From contig CAJXWT010000003.1 of NCBI GenBank assembly GCA_913062595.1, forward strand, positions 1 to 64,000: a stretch of DNA of 64,000 nucleotides. The letters are read 5' to 3'. The notes below the pieces were generated by a model. That model did not search any database. It saw only the letters and a list, made by a program, of their open reading frames with translations, and was not told the DNA's origin. A program made the translations under genes and the position numbers. This document shows positions 1-8,388 of the stretch, piece after piece (position 1 is the stretch's first letter; each line of letters opens with the position of its first letter). Source of the DNA: an uncultured Fidelibacterota bacterium (lineage in GTDB: Bacteria > Fidelibacterota > Marinisomatia > Marinisomatales > TCS55).

Positions 1-1
1 A

Positions 2-112
2 CCGGCATTTGACGTAACACCTGCAGAATTAATAAATGGGATTATTACAGAAAAAGGTGTGGCAAGATATCCCTACAAAGAATCACTAGAGGAGCAGCGC
101 AATGCCGACTGA
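2..112 (+). CDS. mtnA: S-methyl-5-thioribose-1-phosphate isomerase, C-terminal end only
   Basis: Only the last 36 codons are present; the gene begins before the window. The tail reads [19 protein letters not shown] and then a short hydrophilic end, which matches the conserved C-terminus of MtnA/eIF2B-like isomerases. MtnA converts methylthioribose-1-phosphate to methylthioribulose-1-phosphate in methionine salvage. The stop overlaps the start of the next gene, mtnP, by 11 bases, so the two are translationally coupled, and the functional pairing supports the call. A call from so short a fragment rests on the motif and the neighbour. Confidence 0.8.
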   Translation, partial: PAFDVTPAELINGIITEKGVARYPYKESLEEQRNAD

Positions 113-869
113 CTTGAAGATAGGTATTATTGGTGGGTCGGGCATGGAAGATCCAGCATTTATATCTGATTTTACTTCAAAAGAAATTTCAACACCCTAT
201 GGTGATCCCAGTTCTAAATTGATTTTGGGAAATATAGCAGATATTTCTATAGTAATACTTTCCCGCCATGGACCGGGACATTCTATTAATCCAACCAATG
301 TCAATTATCGGGCTAATATCTGGGGTTTAAAGGAAGAGGGCTGTACTCATATTCTTGCTGCCACTGCCTGTGGATCATTACGGGAACAAATTGCACCCGG
401 ACATTTTGTTTTTCCAGATCAATTTATTGATCGTACAACTAAGCGCATTAGTACTTATTTTGATGGATCGAAGGTCCAACATGTGTCTATGGGTGAACCG
501 TTCAGTGCCGGAATGCGCAATTGTCTGGTACAAGCCTGTGCTTCTTTGGGATTTGACCACCATGATGGCGGCACGGTTGTAACAATTGAGGGTCCACGAT
601 TTAGCACCAAAGCCGAAAGTATGATGTTTCGGGCCTGGGGTTGTGATATCATCAATATGTCTACCGTACCAGAGGTTGTTTTGGCGCGAGAATTGGAATT
701 GGAATACCAAAGTATGGCTATGAGTACGGATTATGATTGCTGGCATGAAAGCGAGGAAGAAGTAACGATGGAAATGATATATGCCGTTATGGAAAAAAAT
801 GTCCATAACGTAAAGAAATTGATTGAGCATGCTATTCCATTAATTAGTAAAAACTGCGGAAAAGAATAA
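102..869 (+). CDS. mtnP: S-methyl-5'-thioadenosine phosphorylase (MTAP family)
   Basis: A 255-residue purine nucleoside phosphorylase of the MTAP/PNP-2 family. It phosphorolyses methylthioadenosine to adenine and methylthioribose-1-phosphate. The N-terminal [11 protein letters not shown] phosphate-binding loop (about residues 7-17), the [11 protein letters not shown] motif (about 54-64), an ATACGSL segment, and the [12 protein letters not shown] and [14 protein letters not shown] substrate motifs are all visible. Length is normal to slightly short for the family. It lies between mtnA and apt: products of the reaction feed both neighbours, adenine going to Apt and methylthioribose-1-phosphate to MtnA. 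A bacterial guanosine/inosine phosphorylase is the only realistic alternative, and the context argues against it. Confidence 0.92.
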   Translation: MPTDLKIGIIGGSGMEDPAFISDFTSKEISTPYGDPSSKLILGNIADISIVILSRHGPGHSINPTNVNYRANIWGLKEEGCTHILAATACGSLREQIAPGHFVFPDQFIDRTTKRISTYFDGSKVQHVSMGEPFSAGMRNCLVQACASLGFDHHDGGTVVTIEGPRFSTKAESMMFRAWGCDIINMSTVPEVVLARELELEYQSMAMSTDYDCWHESEEEVTMEMIYAVMEKNVHNVKKLIEHAIPLISKNCGKE

Positions 870-872
870 TAA

Positions 873-1394
873 ATGGATATCGATAGAATTAAAAATAGTA
901 TCAGGAATGTACCAGATTTTCCAAAACCAGGGATTCAGTTTAAAGATATAACAACATTATTGCAGGATAAGGATGCTTTCGGAGAGGCAATTGAAGCTTT
1001 TTATAGTGCGTTTAAGGATAAAGAAATAGACGTTATAGTAGGCATTGAAAGTAGAGGTTTTATATTCGCTGCACCTTTAGCTCTGAGAATGGGTTGCCGA
1101 TTTGTATTAGCTAGAAAGCCGGGAAAATTGCCCAGTGAAACCATTGCGGAGGAGTATGCACTGGAATACGGCACTGATGCGATAGAAATGCATATTGATG
1201 CCATAAATAAGGGTGATAAAGTATTAATTGTTGATGATCTGCTGGCAACAGGTGGTACAGCCAAAGCTACCGGTAGTGTTGTTCAAAAATTACAAGGGGA
1301 AATTTTAAGCTATGCTTTTTTGATTATACTTAAGGGCCTAAATGGCGATGAATTATTGAAGCCCATCCCGGTATTTAATATTTTAGACTATTGA
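873..1394 (+). CDS. apt: adenine phosphoribosyltransferase
   Basis: A 173-residue type I phosphoribosyltransferase that makes AMP from adenine and PRPP in the cytosol. The FPKPGIQFKDITTLL N-terminal signature, the ESRGFIFAAPLA segment and the PRPP-binding motif VLIVDDLLATGGT (residues 117-129) are intact, and the length is typical of Apt. It begins three bases after mtnP ends, forming an mtnA-mtnP-apt transcript that recycles both halves of methylthioadenosine. About 70 bases without a gene follow it; I see no strong terminator there. Confidence 0.95.
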   Translation: MDIDRIKNSIRNVPDFPKPGIQFKDITTLLQDKDAFGEAIEAFYSAFKDKEIDVIVGIESRGFIFAAPLALRMGCRFVLARKPGKLPSETIAEEYALEYGTDAIEMHIDAINKGDKVLIVDDLLATGGTAKATGSVVQKLQGEILSYAFLIILKGLNGDELLKPIPVFNILDY

Positions 1395-1463
1395 CCTTTA
1401 ATTCCTATTATTGTTAGCAAATTAACACCATTGTAAGTTTGGCCCTCATCTGGAGTAGGTCCC

Positions 1464-3950
1464 TTGAAAATAATAGCTTCATTTATCTTAGCAATAGTTG
1501 TTGCTGGTTTCGCTGGCGATGCACCCTACAACCCTACGCCGGACCGTTATGTGGATATTCATCATTCCAAGATTGATATTCGCGTCGATCTGGATGATAG
1601 TACAGTAACCGGTAATGTAACCCATATAATGAGTTCCCTGCGCACGGACCTCTACATTATCCAGCTAGATTGCGAGGATACGGAAATACAGCAGGTGTTG
1701 ATCAACAATAATCGACCGCTGGAATACTCACTGAATGGACCCAAACTGAATATTGAGTTGGACCGTACCTACGGATTTGATGATACACTGACACTTTCCA
1801 TTGATTATAGCGCCAAACCGAAAAAAGGTCTCTATTTTGTCCGTTCCGATAAAGCGTATCCAGATAAGAATAACCAGGCCTGGACCCAGGGTGAAGGAAT
1901 GGATAACCACAATTGGGTGCCCCTTTGGGACTATCCCAATGACCGGGCCACTTTTGAGGTTATTTTGACAGTGGATACACCCTACACCGCTGTATCGAAT
2001 GGTGAATTCGTGGGTATGACCGATAAGGGCGCCACCCGGACCTTTCACTGGCACGAGCATTTCCCTATGGTCAGCTACCTGATTTCTTTTGTCATTGGCG
2101 ATTTTCGTAGGGTAGAGGATAGCTATGGCGATCTTTCCATTGGCTACTGGGTAACGCCTGAATTCAGCGACGCAGATGCCTTACGCTCCTTCGATCGGAC
2201 ACCGGAGATAGTGGCTTTCTTCAATGAACATACCGGTGTTTCGTACCCCTATGAGAAACTGGATCAGATTATTATCGACGATTTTATGTGGGGTGGCATG
2301 GAGAATATCACCCTGATCCACCAGAGTTCCGGTACGATGCATACAGATCGTGCTCGTCCGGACCATACCAGCGATCGGTTGGTGGCCCACGAAATTGCCC
2401 ACCAGTGGTACGGCGATATGCTTACTACCCGGAACTGGGCCAATGCCTGGCTTAACGAAGGTTTCGCTACATTCCTGACCTATGCCTGGGGCGAATACGA
2501 CCATGGCAGGGATGCGGCCGAATATGGCCGTCGCTGGATGCTTTCCAGCGTCCGCTGGGCAGATGAATCAAAGCGCCGGCCTATGGTCCAGTATTACTAT
2601 GAATCAGACATGGATCTTTTCAATTCGAATATTTATGCCAAGGGTGCCCTGGTCTTGAATATGCTGCAGCATATGCTGGGTTATGATGCCTTTTGGCGAA
2701 CCGTTCGCCACTATACCAGGACCTACCAGTTCAAGAATGTGGAATCCCAGGATCTGAAGCGCGTTTTTGAAGATGTTACCGGCCAGAATTTGGAATGGTT
2801 TTTCGATCAGTGGGTCTATACTGGTGGTTTACCAGAATTAGAGATCAAGTATAAATACAACCGCCGCAATAAACACGTGAAACTGACCATTCGTCAAACC
2901 CAGGATGTTGCTTCTTCTTCACTGTTTCGCCTGCCAATAACTGTTTTGATCGACAATGGTGAAATTGTGCGCCAGGATATCTGGATTGAAGAGGAAGAAT
3001 CCACCTTTCTCATTCCCTCCATACGGGATCCCAATATGGTCCTTGTCGATGAGGGGCATATCATTCCCAAGCGGATGGTATTCAACAAAACACAGAGTGA
3101 ATTAATCTACCAATCTGAACATGCAACCCACGTACTGGACCGTATCTGGGCTATTGAAAAACTAGCGGAGAAAAAACAGCGCAAGCGTTCCATTGAAAAT
3201 GCGCTGGTGCATGCGTTGCAGAAAGATCCTTTTTACGGAGTCCGTGTTGAGGCTGCAGAGGCGCTTGGTAAGTATAAACCTAAAAAAGGGGCGGAAATTC
3301 TCATGAGCTCCATGCCCCGGCAGGACAACCGCGTCAAAAGGGCCTGTATTCGTAGTTTAAGCAGCTATAAAACAAAGGAAGTAAAAGATTTCTTGATTGA
3401 AACGATGATGACAGCGGATAATGATTACACGGTCAATGATGCCTATACCACCTTGTTTGCTGTGGATAGTACTGCGGCTGATTCACTGTACGATTGGGCC
3501 ATGAAACAGGATTCGCACCGTGATATGATTCGCAAAACTGCGATCCGATCTTTACGCAAATATAATACCAGTAACTATAAAAGACTTAAAGCTTTACTTG
3601 AATATGGGACGGCACCTTGGTCTTGCCGCTCAACAGTGGTTTCAACCATTGGCAAACACACCAAAAAACACCCTGAACTAATATCCACGTTTGAAGAATT
3701 ATTGGTTGATCCCAGTCGTGATGTGCGTACCACAGCTGCCCGGTTATTGAGCCGCCACGGCGATGAATCTCAGGTAGTGAACCTGGAAGATCTCATTGTC
3801 CGCGATCCCATTACGGAACGCTATGTTACACCTATGATCGCCCGGTTAAAAGGCGAGGGGCCGACACAAGAACCGGTTCCTTCATTGAGGCACGAACTAC
3901 TGGATATCCGCGACCGCCTGGACAAACTTATCAAAGCGCAGCAGGATTAA
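1464..3950 (+). CDS. secreted M1 family zinc aminopeptidase with C-terminal HEAT-like repeats
   Basis: An 828-residue zinc metallopeptidase of family M1. A signal peptide covers about residues 1-18 (hydrophobic core IIASFILAIVVAGFAG). The exopeptidase motif GGMEN is at 277-281. The zinc site HEIAH is at 309-313, with the third ligand E332 in WLNEGF and the usual 18-residue spacing. After the catalytic and beta-sandwich domains, residues from about 560 onward look like alpha-helical HEAT repeats (recurring RxEAAxxLGxYKxxKG-type units), ending in a helical tail. It should trim N-terminal residues of peptides in the periplasm or at the surface. The start is TTG with a GGAGTAGG-like site upstream. 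The gene is visibly richer in G+C than apt before it. Confidence 0.92.
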   Translation: MKIIASFILAIVVAGFAGDAPYNPTPDRYVDIHHSKIDIRVDLDDSTVTGNVTHIMSSLRTDLYIIQLDCEDTEIQQVLINNNRPLEYSLNGPKLNIELDRTYGFDDTLTLSIDYSAKPKKGLYFVRSDKAYPDKNNQAWTQGEGMDNHNWVPLWDYPNDRATFEVILTVDTPYTAVSNGEFVGMTDKGATRTFHWHEHFPMVSYLISFVIGDFRRVEDSYGDLSIGYWVTPEFSDADALRSFDRTPEIVAFFNEHTGVSYPYEKLDQIIIDDFMWGGMENITLIHQSSGTMHTDRARPDHTSDRLVAHEIAHQWYGDMLTTRNWANAWLNEGFATFLTYAWGEYDHGRDAAEYGRRWMLSSVRWADESKRRPMVQYYYESDMDLFNSNIYAKGALVLNMLQHMLGYDAFWRTVRHYTRTYQFKNVESQDLKRVFEDVTGQNLEWFFDQWVYTGGLPELEIKYKYNRRNKHVKLTIRQTQDVASSSLFRLPITVLIDNGEIVRQDIWIEEEESTFLIPSIRDPNMVLVDEGHIIPKRMVFNKTQSELIYQSEHATHVLDRIWAIEKLAEKKQRKRSIENALVHALQKDPFYGVRVEAAEALGKYKPKKGAEILMSSMPRQDNRVKRACIRSLSSYKTKEVKDFLIETMMTADNDYTVNDAYTTLFAVDSTAADSLYDWAMKQDSHRDMIRKTAIRSLRKYNTSNYKRLKALLEYGTAPWSCRSTVVSTIGKHTKKHPELISTFEELLVDPSRDVRTTAARLLSRHGDESQVVNLEDLIVRDPITERYVTPMIARLKGEGPTQEPVPSLRHELLDIRDRLDKLIKAQQD

Positions 3951-3956
3951 CAGTCG

Positions 3957-4454
3957 TTGACTTCTATCTGTCTCATTCCGGCCCCGGAAGATGCACAATA
4001 TCTCCAAGCGATAATAAATAACCTGGCAGCTTCTTATCAGGCTCCTGTATTCAGTCCTCATTGTACCTTATACAGCTCAACCGATCTGCCCGTAGCAGAG
4101 TTAAAGCAAATTCTTGAACGATCTGCCGAGGATACGATTTCCTTTGTGGTAGACAAGGAAAAAATCAACCATATGGAAAATATTTGGAAAACAGTATTCA
4201 TCGAATTGATAAGATCACCAGAATTGGAACAACTGCAGCAAGCGGTTATTAGCCAATTCCCGGAGGGCCAACCCTATGAATTTTTACCCCACATCAGTTT
4301 GATATATAAGAAAATGCCTGGTAAACAGAAAGAGGATATTATTCGTAATTTACACGTGAAAAATTACTTTAAAATGGATAAGATAGCTGCCATACGAACT
4401 GAGCCAAATGTGGATAATTGGGAAACAGTAGTTGAAATACCATTCCATGCTTGA
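3957..4454 (+). CDS. 2H phosphoesterase family protein (2'-5' RNA ligase / cyclic phosphodiesterase-like)
   Basis: A 165-residue protein with the two HxTL/HxSL motifs that define 2H phosphoesterases: FSPHCTLYSS near residue 35 and FLPHISLIYK near residue 110. Members act on 2'-5' or cyclic phosphodiester bonds, for example 2',3'-cyclic nucleotides or RNA ends. The exact substrate cannot be told from sequence, though the arrangement resembles the plant-type cyclic phosphodiesterase subgroup. It starts with TTG six bases after the M1 peptidase stop and its end overlaps the next gene, so it is probably co-transcribed with both. Confidence 0.8.
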   Translation: MTSICLIPAPEDAQYLQAIINNLAASYQAPVFSPHCTLYSSTDLPVAELKQILERSAEDTISFVVDKEKINHMENIWKTVFIELIRSPELEQLQQAVISQFPEGQPYEFLPHISLIYKKMPGKQKEDIIRNLHVKNYFKMDKIAAIRTEPNVDNWETVVEIPFHA

Positions 4455-4986
4455 ACCAAAAAATACAATTCTGGTAATTATCGATGTACAGGGTAAACTC
4501 GCCCAGATCATGAACGACCGGGAAGATCTGATCAAAAATCTGCAAGTTCTTATAAGCGGTGCAAAATTGTTGGAAATTCCCATTATCTGGATGGAACAGC
4601 TGCCTGATAAGCTGGGTCCGACCATTTCTGAGATCCAAGAACTGCTGCCGGATATGAAGCCGATTGTCAAGGATGTATTCAGTTGTGCTAGGAATGAAGA
4701 ATTCAATGCGCGCTTGCAGGAATTGCATGTCCATGACATAATTCTGGCCGGTATTGAATCTCACGTTTGTGTTTACCAGACAGCCATGGACCTTCTGGAT
4801 CAGGATTATGCGGTTCATGTGGCCGCAGATGCCGTTTCATCCCGTACGGATAGCAATAAACAACTGGGGCTGGAGCGCATGCTTCTTGAGGGTGTGGTCC
4901 AAACGAGTGTGGAAATGGTGCTCTTTGAATTACAGGGTGTTGCCTCAGGTGAACGCTTTCGTGAACTGGCTAAGTTGGTAAAATAA
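4447..4986 (+). CDS. isochorismatase-like cysteine hydrolase (YcaC/nicotinamidase superfamily)
   Basis: About 179 residues if it starts at ATG 4447, overlapping the previous stop by 8 bases; an in-frame TTG lies 15 bases earlier. The fold signature is clear: catalytic Asp in VIIDVQGKL, a Lys in PIVKDVFSC, and the nucleophile region AGIESHVCVYQTAMDLL, whose Cys is the expected catalytic residue. These enzymes hydrolyse amide or vinyl-ether bonds in small molecules. The closest general resemblance is the YcaC/isochorismatase-hydrolase group of unknown physiological substrate. Neighbours give no pathway clue. Confidence 0.85.
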   Translation: MLEPKNTILVIIDVQGKLAQIMNDREDLIKNLQVLISGAKLLEIPIIWMEQLPDKLGPTISEIQELLPDMKPIVKDVFSCARNEEFNARLQELHVHDIILAGIESHVCVYQTAMDLLDQDYAVHVAADAVSSRTDSNKQLGLERMLLEGVVQTSVEMVLFELQGVASGERFRELAKLVK

Positions 4987-5028
4987 GGTCATTAGGTAAT
5001 TTTTGTAATCTATCGTAGTTTTTTACCA

Positions 5029-5379
5029 ATGCTTCGGAAAATAATTACTGTCATTCTTCTTGCGGTGCTGATGGTTATTACTGTTGGCCCATTTGTTCAG
5101 GTCACTGCTTGCAACATGCCTTGCTGTACAGATTTGGCAGCTACCTGCTGTGAGCCAAACCCTGAACAGATTTGCCACAGTTCTGTTGACTGTGGTAAAA
5201 TTGTATTTACTACCGTTATTTCAGTGCCAATCCAAAAAAAATATCAGCAATCTGATCTATTAGAATTTGCATTGGTATTATTTTCTGATATTGTTCAGGA
5301 TCCTGGATTTCAAGTTTTACACGAAGAGGACACTATGTCTTACCTCTTAAGCCACCTTAACCTGCCTCTATTAGCCTAG
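5029..5379 (+). CDS. small secreted cysteine-rich protein, unknown function
   Basis: I do not recognise this 116-residue protein. A strongly hydrophobic N-terminus (about residues 5-24) is a signal peptide or membrane anchor. It is followed by a compact cluster of seven cysteines at 28, 32, 33, 40, 41, 49 and 55, including two CC pairs, then a Cys-free hydrophilic tail. Such clusters bind metals or form disulfides in the periplasm. It stands 134 bases upstream of the UGA-containing gene and two genes upstream of an HMA lipoprotein. A shared role in metal or redox handling in the cell envelope is therefore likely, but this is inference. The gene begins 42 bases after the hydrolase. Confidence 0.6.
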   Translation: MLRKIITVILLAVLMVITVGPFVQVTACNMPCCTDLAATCCEPNPEQICHSSVDCGKIVFTTVISVPIQKKYQQSDLLEFALVLFSDIVQDPGFQVLHEEDTMSYLLSHLNLPLLA

Positions 5380-5513
5380 TAGAATAAAATATCTTAATGC
5401 TTGGGCACTAAATATAGCCAGGCACTGATTATTCAATAAAAATTCAATAAATCCGGTGCGTGGTTTTGGTTACTGTTTTTGGTAGGATACCATAGGAAAA
5501 AGGATCAAGGAAA

Positions 5514-6533
5514 ATGAAGCTAAGAATTACAATATTTTTAACACTTTTATCAGCGTTGCTTTGGGGACAATGACCCATGTGAGCCAATCCCAGCCTCCCG
5601 GTCGGGACGGCCAATTCCGGTATTGGGTTAGATAAGGGTGAATTTACTCTTGGTTCTAACTTATTATATCAAAACATTGAATGGTGGCATAGTGAACTTG
5701 ATAGTATGGGTGACCATAAAGGTAACCTGCGCTCAAAACTTGCGGAAATCAATGCCACTTTTGGTATATCGGAGCAGTGGAACATGAGCGTTGATATGAT
5801 GCTTGGTAATCGTTCAATGGACTATTATCGGGTTGAGAATATCCACCATCGCGATGAACATAAATTAGGCCTGGGTGATACGCGCGTGACTTTAAGGTAT
5901 CTATTTGAAAATACAACATTTGGACCAGGACAACGGATGTTTCTAGGTTCCGGCCTAATTATTCCATCTAAAAATACATTGCAGGATGATCCCTTCTTAA
6001 TGGGTAGAAATGGGCAAAGACATACCCATTTTGATCTGGGCGAAGGGGTGTATAAAGGACTACTGGAATTTCAGTATTTTAATCGAACTCAAGGTTTTAT
6101 TTACCCTGGCGGGTTCTTGAAGGTCGTTTTCCCCTTGCAGACCAATCAATATGGGTATAAGCCGGGGTTGCAAATGAGCAGTGTGTTCATAGGTTATTTA
6201 CAAACAAAAATCCTTTTCAGAGGTGTACCGTTTGTTCAAATCATTGGGCAATACCGTTCTGTAGATACTTGGTCTGGGTTGATAGCGCCGAATTCAGAAG
6301 GTGGTGTCATAAATATTGGCGGCGGGCTTTCTTGGAGTTGGGCCGGTAACTATCTTACTTTATCAGTCCGGGGACCAGTGTATATTACCACTTCAGTCGC
6401 TGGTCAAGAACAGGACAAGGTGCAAAGTAGAACAGATGCATGGGGGTTTTCTTTCAGTATCCGTAAGTCATTTACTTTGCCTAAATTTTCACCTGAGCAA
6501 ATCGATGGGGAAGAGCACGATCATGAGCATTAA
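5514..6533 (+). CDS. putative secreted outer-membrane-type selenoprotein with two in-frame UGA codons (U-x-x-U)
   Basis: ATG 5514 opens a 339-residue frame if TGA at 5571-5573 and 5580-5582 are read as selenocysteine (residues 20 and 23). Residues 1-18 form a signal peptide ending LLSALLWG, then Q-U-P-M-U-A-N-P-S-L-P-V-G. Signal peptides elsewhere in this window also end in AQ or GQ, so cleavage would leave the U-x-x-U pair at the mature N-terminus. The rest has alternating amphipathic strands, a GLGDTRVTLRYLF segment and a GSGLIIPSKN segment like porin-type outer-membrane 'transporter' proteins, and a His/Glu-rich end (EEHDHEH). An AGGA-type site precedes the ATG. A SECIS-like hairpin follows the UGAs, and selA/selB lie downstream. 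A start at ATG 5706 would lose the signal peptide and cannot be right for an exported barrel. The alternative is a nonsense-mutated gene, but two UGAs spaced as C-x-x-C with intact sequence on both sides argue against decay. Confidence 0.8.
5583..5627 (+). promoter_or_regulatory. putative bacterial SECIS element
   Basis: Directly after the second UGA, GCC (5593-5595) plus TCCC (5596-5599) pairs with GGGA (5604-5607) plus GGC (5609-5611). This leaves loop GGUC (5600-5603) and a single bulged C at 5608. An outer CCAAT (5584-5588) can also pair with ATTGG (5622-5626). The loop starts 26 bases after the first UGA and 17 after the second. Bacterial SECIS elements lie just downstream of the UGA within the coding region and have a short loop with a G at the start and often GGU; this hairpin fits. 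SelB bound here would deliver Sec-tRNA. Both UGAs might share the one element. Confidence 0.7.
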
Positions 6534-6562
6534 TAAATCTAATTAGCCAAAGAGAGGAAAAA

Positions 6563-6904
6563 ATGAAGAAACAACTAATTACAATCAGCCTCGTTCTCGG
6601 TTTAATGGCCGGTTGCGGCGGTGAGGGCGAAAATAAAACTGCTGAAATCGCCTTAAACACCATTCAGTGCGGTATGTGTTCAGATAAAATTGCCAGCGGT
6701 CTGGATAAGTTAGAAGGCGTTGTTAAGGTGGATGTAGATCTGGAAAAGAAAGTTGGTAAAGTGGTTTACAAAGCAGGTGTTATCGATTTAGGCGTTATCG
6801 AAAAAGCGATTGCTGCTATTGGGTATGATGCCAATGATACACCGGCAGAACCAAAAGCCTATTCCGGACTAGATATGTGCTGCAAAGTCCCCGGGAAAAA
6901 TTAA
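6563..6904 (+). CDS. lipoprotein with heavy-metal-associated (HMA/MerP-like) domain
   Basis: A 113-residue protein. The signal peptide ends in a lipobox, MAG-C, with Cys18 as the lipidation site. The rest is an HMA ferredoxin-like domain: metal-binding Cys36-Gly-Met-Cys39 on the first loop, then DKIASGLDKLEGV, a VDVDLEKKVGKVVY strand pair and a second helix ending AIGYDA. The C-terminus carries an additional Cys106-Cys107 pair. MerP, CopZ and P-type ATPase N-domains share this fold and bind Cu(I), Hg(II) or similar soft metals through C-x-x-C. It follows the putative selenoprotein by 29 bases and is followed by a terminator, so the two form the end of one transcript. Confidence 0.85.
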   Translation: MKKQLITISLVLGLMAGCGGEGENKTAEIALNTIQCGMCSDKIASGLDKLEGVVKVDVDLEKKVGKVVYKAGVIDLGVIEKAIAAIGYDANDTPAEPKAYSGLDMCCKVPGKN

Positions 6905-6923
6905 GGCCTGCTTAAAGGCTCCT

Positions 6924-6945
6924 AACCCTTAATGGGGTTCTTTTT
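6924..6945 (+). terminator. rho-independent terminator after the HMA lipoprotein gene
   Basis: AACCC (6924-6928) pairs with GGGTT (6935-6939) around a six-base loop, followed by C and five T. A smaller hairpin, GCCT/AGGC, lies just before it. The position, 20 bases after the stop and before ffh, fits the end of the metal/selenoprotein cluster. The stem is short, so strength is uncertain. Confidence 0.6.
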
Positions 6946-7043
6946 ACTGATTTTACGTTTACTGTAATTCTTTTGTCATTGCCGGGCCTAACCGGTAACT
7001 TCCCGGGCTTATTTAGAACCGATCTATCCAAATTTTATAGAAA

Positions 7044-8366
7044 ATGTTCGATCAAATAACAGAACGGTTTGATACCGTGCTGCGCAACCTGCGCGGCCTC
7101 GGTAAGATTACAGATAAGAATATCCAGGAAACCGCGCGTGAAATTCGTCGCATACTCCTGGAAGCAGACGTGAATTTTCAAGTCACCCGAGATTTTGTAA
7201 AACGGGTGCAAGAACGGTCTGCCGGGACAAAAGTTCTCAAATCAGTGAAACCGGGGGAACAGTTTATCAAGATTATCCATGATGAACTGGCTACACTGCT
7301 TGGTAATGAACCCGTCCCATTGGAATTCGCTAAAAAAGGCCAGACCGTAATCTTAATGGCTGGCTTGCAGGGCTCCGGTAAGACTGCAACCTGTGTAAAA
7401 TTAGCCAACCGGTTTAAGGATCAGGGCAAATCAGCTCTACTGGTCGCAGCAGATGTCTATCGTCCAGCTGCGATCAAACAGTTACAGGTACTTGCCGATG
7501 AAATTGCTGTACCAGTGTTTGAGATGGGGCAGGATGACCCGGTGAAGATTTGCTCTGCTGCCGTTGAAGAAGCGGCCCTATCAAAGCTTGATTGTGTTAT
7601 TCTGGATACAGCTGGCCGTCTTCATGTAGACGGTGAAATGATGGTTGAGATCCAGCAAATTGCTGAAGCGGTAAAGCCTACAGAAACCTTGTTTGTGGCG
7701 GATGGCATGACCGGACAAGATGCGGTCCATTCCGCCCAGGCATTTAATGAAGCGCTGGAAATCACTGGTACGATATTGACGAAGTTGGATGGGGATGCTC
7801 GCGGTGGTGCCGCTATGTCGATCACTGCCGTCACCAAAAAGCCGGTGAAATTCATTGGTATTTCTGAAAAGACTGATGGCTTGGAAGTATTTGATCCGCA
7901 GCGCATGGCCGACCGCATCCTGGGGTTGGGTGATGTAGTTACCTTAGTAGAAAAAGCTCAAAAAGTGGTGGCTGAATCAGAAACCGCGAAAATACAGGAA
8001 AAACTTCTCGAGAATCGGTTTACGCTGGAAGATTTTAACACCCAGATTAAGCAACTGCATAAGATGGGTAACTTGAATCAGATTATGGGTATGATCCCAG
8101 GCGTACCGCGTAAGATGCTGCAGGGGATGGACCTGGATGATCGGCAATTATCATGGACGGAAGCCATGATTAATTCGATGACACTCCAGGAACGGAATAA
8201 TCCCCAGCTCATCAATGGGAGGCGCCGCAGGCGGATTGCAGCTGGCTCAGGTCGTTCTGTACAGGAAGTGAATCAATTATTAAAACAATTCACAGAAATG
8301 CAGAAAATGATGAAAAAATTTGGTAAAATGAAATCCCGCGGAATAAGGGTGGGACAGTTTATTTGA
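7044..8366 (+). CDS. ffh: signal recognition particle protein Ffh (SRP54)
   Basis: A 440-residue SRP GTPase. The N domain (about 1-90) is followed by the G domain with the P-loop GLQGSGKT (107-114), the ADVYRPAA insertion, DTAGRL, TKLDGDARGG and the GEK-like GISEKTDGLEVF segment. The C-terminal Met-rich M domain (about 300-440) includes GMIPGVPRKM and RRRRIAAGSGRSVQEVNQLLKQF, which bind 4.5S RNA and signal peptides. Length is typical. It targets membrane and secreted proteins co-translationally with FtsY. The gene heads the conserved ffh-rpsP-khpA-rimM-trmD-rplS cluster. About 140 bases without a gene precede it, containing a CCGGG/CCCGG inverted pair (6982-6986 with 7002-7006) in the probable leader. 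Confidence 0.97.
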   Translation: MFDQITERFDTVLRNLRGLGKITDKNIQETAREIRRILLEADVNFQVTRDFVKRVQERSAGTKVLKSVKPGEQFIKIIHDELATLLGNEPVPLEFAKKGQTVILMAGLQGSGKTATCVKLANRFKDQGKSALLVAADVYRPAAIKQLQVLADEIAVPVFEMGQDDPVKICSAAVEEAALSKLDCVILDTAGRLHVDGEMMVEIQQIAEAVKPTETLFVADGMTGQDAVHSAQAFNEALEITGTILTKLDGDARGGAAMSITAVTKKPVKFIGISEKTDGLEVFDPQRMADRILGLGDVVTLVEKAQKVVAESETAKIQEKLLENRFTLEDFNTQIKQLHKMGNLNQIMGMIPGVPRKMLQGMDLDDRQLSWTEAMINSMTLQERNNPQLINGRRRRRIAAGSGRSVQEVNQLLKQFTEMQKMMKKFGKMKSRGIRVGQFI

Positions 8367-8388
8367 TGTAAATGAAGGAGATATTGTA

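Noticed and set aside
5571-5582. The two TGA codons as signs of a pseudogene
   Set aside because: No frameshift or other stop occurs, the codons are spaced as C-x-x-C, a suitable hairpin follows and selA/selB are present. Decay cannot be excluded without homologues.
5706-6533. A shorter reading of the barrel gene starting at ATG 5706, 275 residues
   Set aside because: It has no signal peptide although the protein is strand-rich and export-type, and upstream sequence in the same frame codes for a signal peptide and conserved-looking residues up to ATG 5514, interrupted only by two TGAs.
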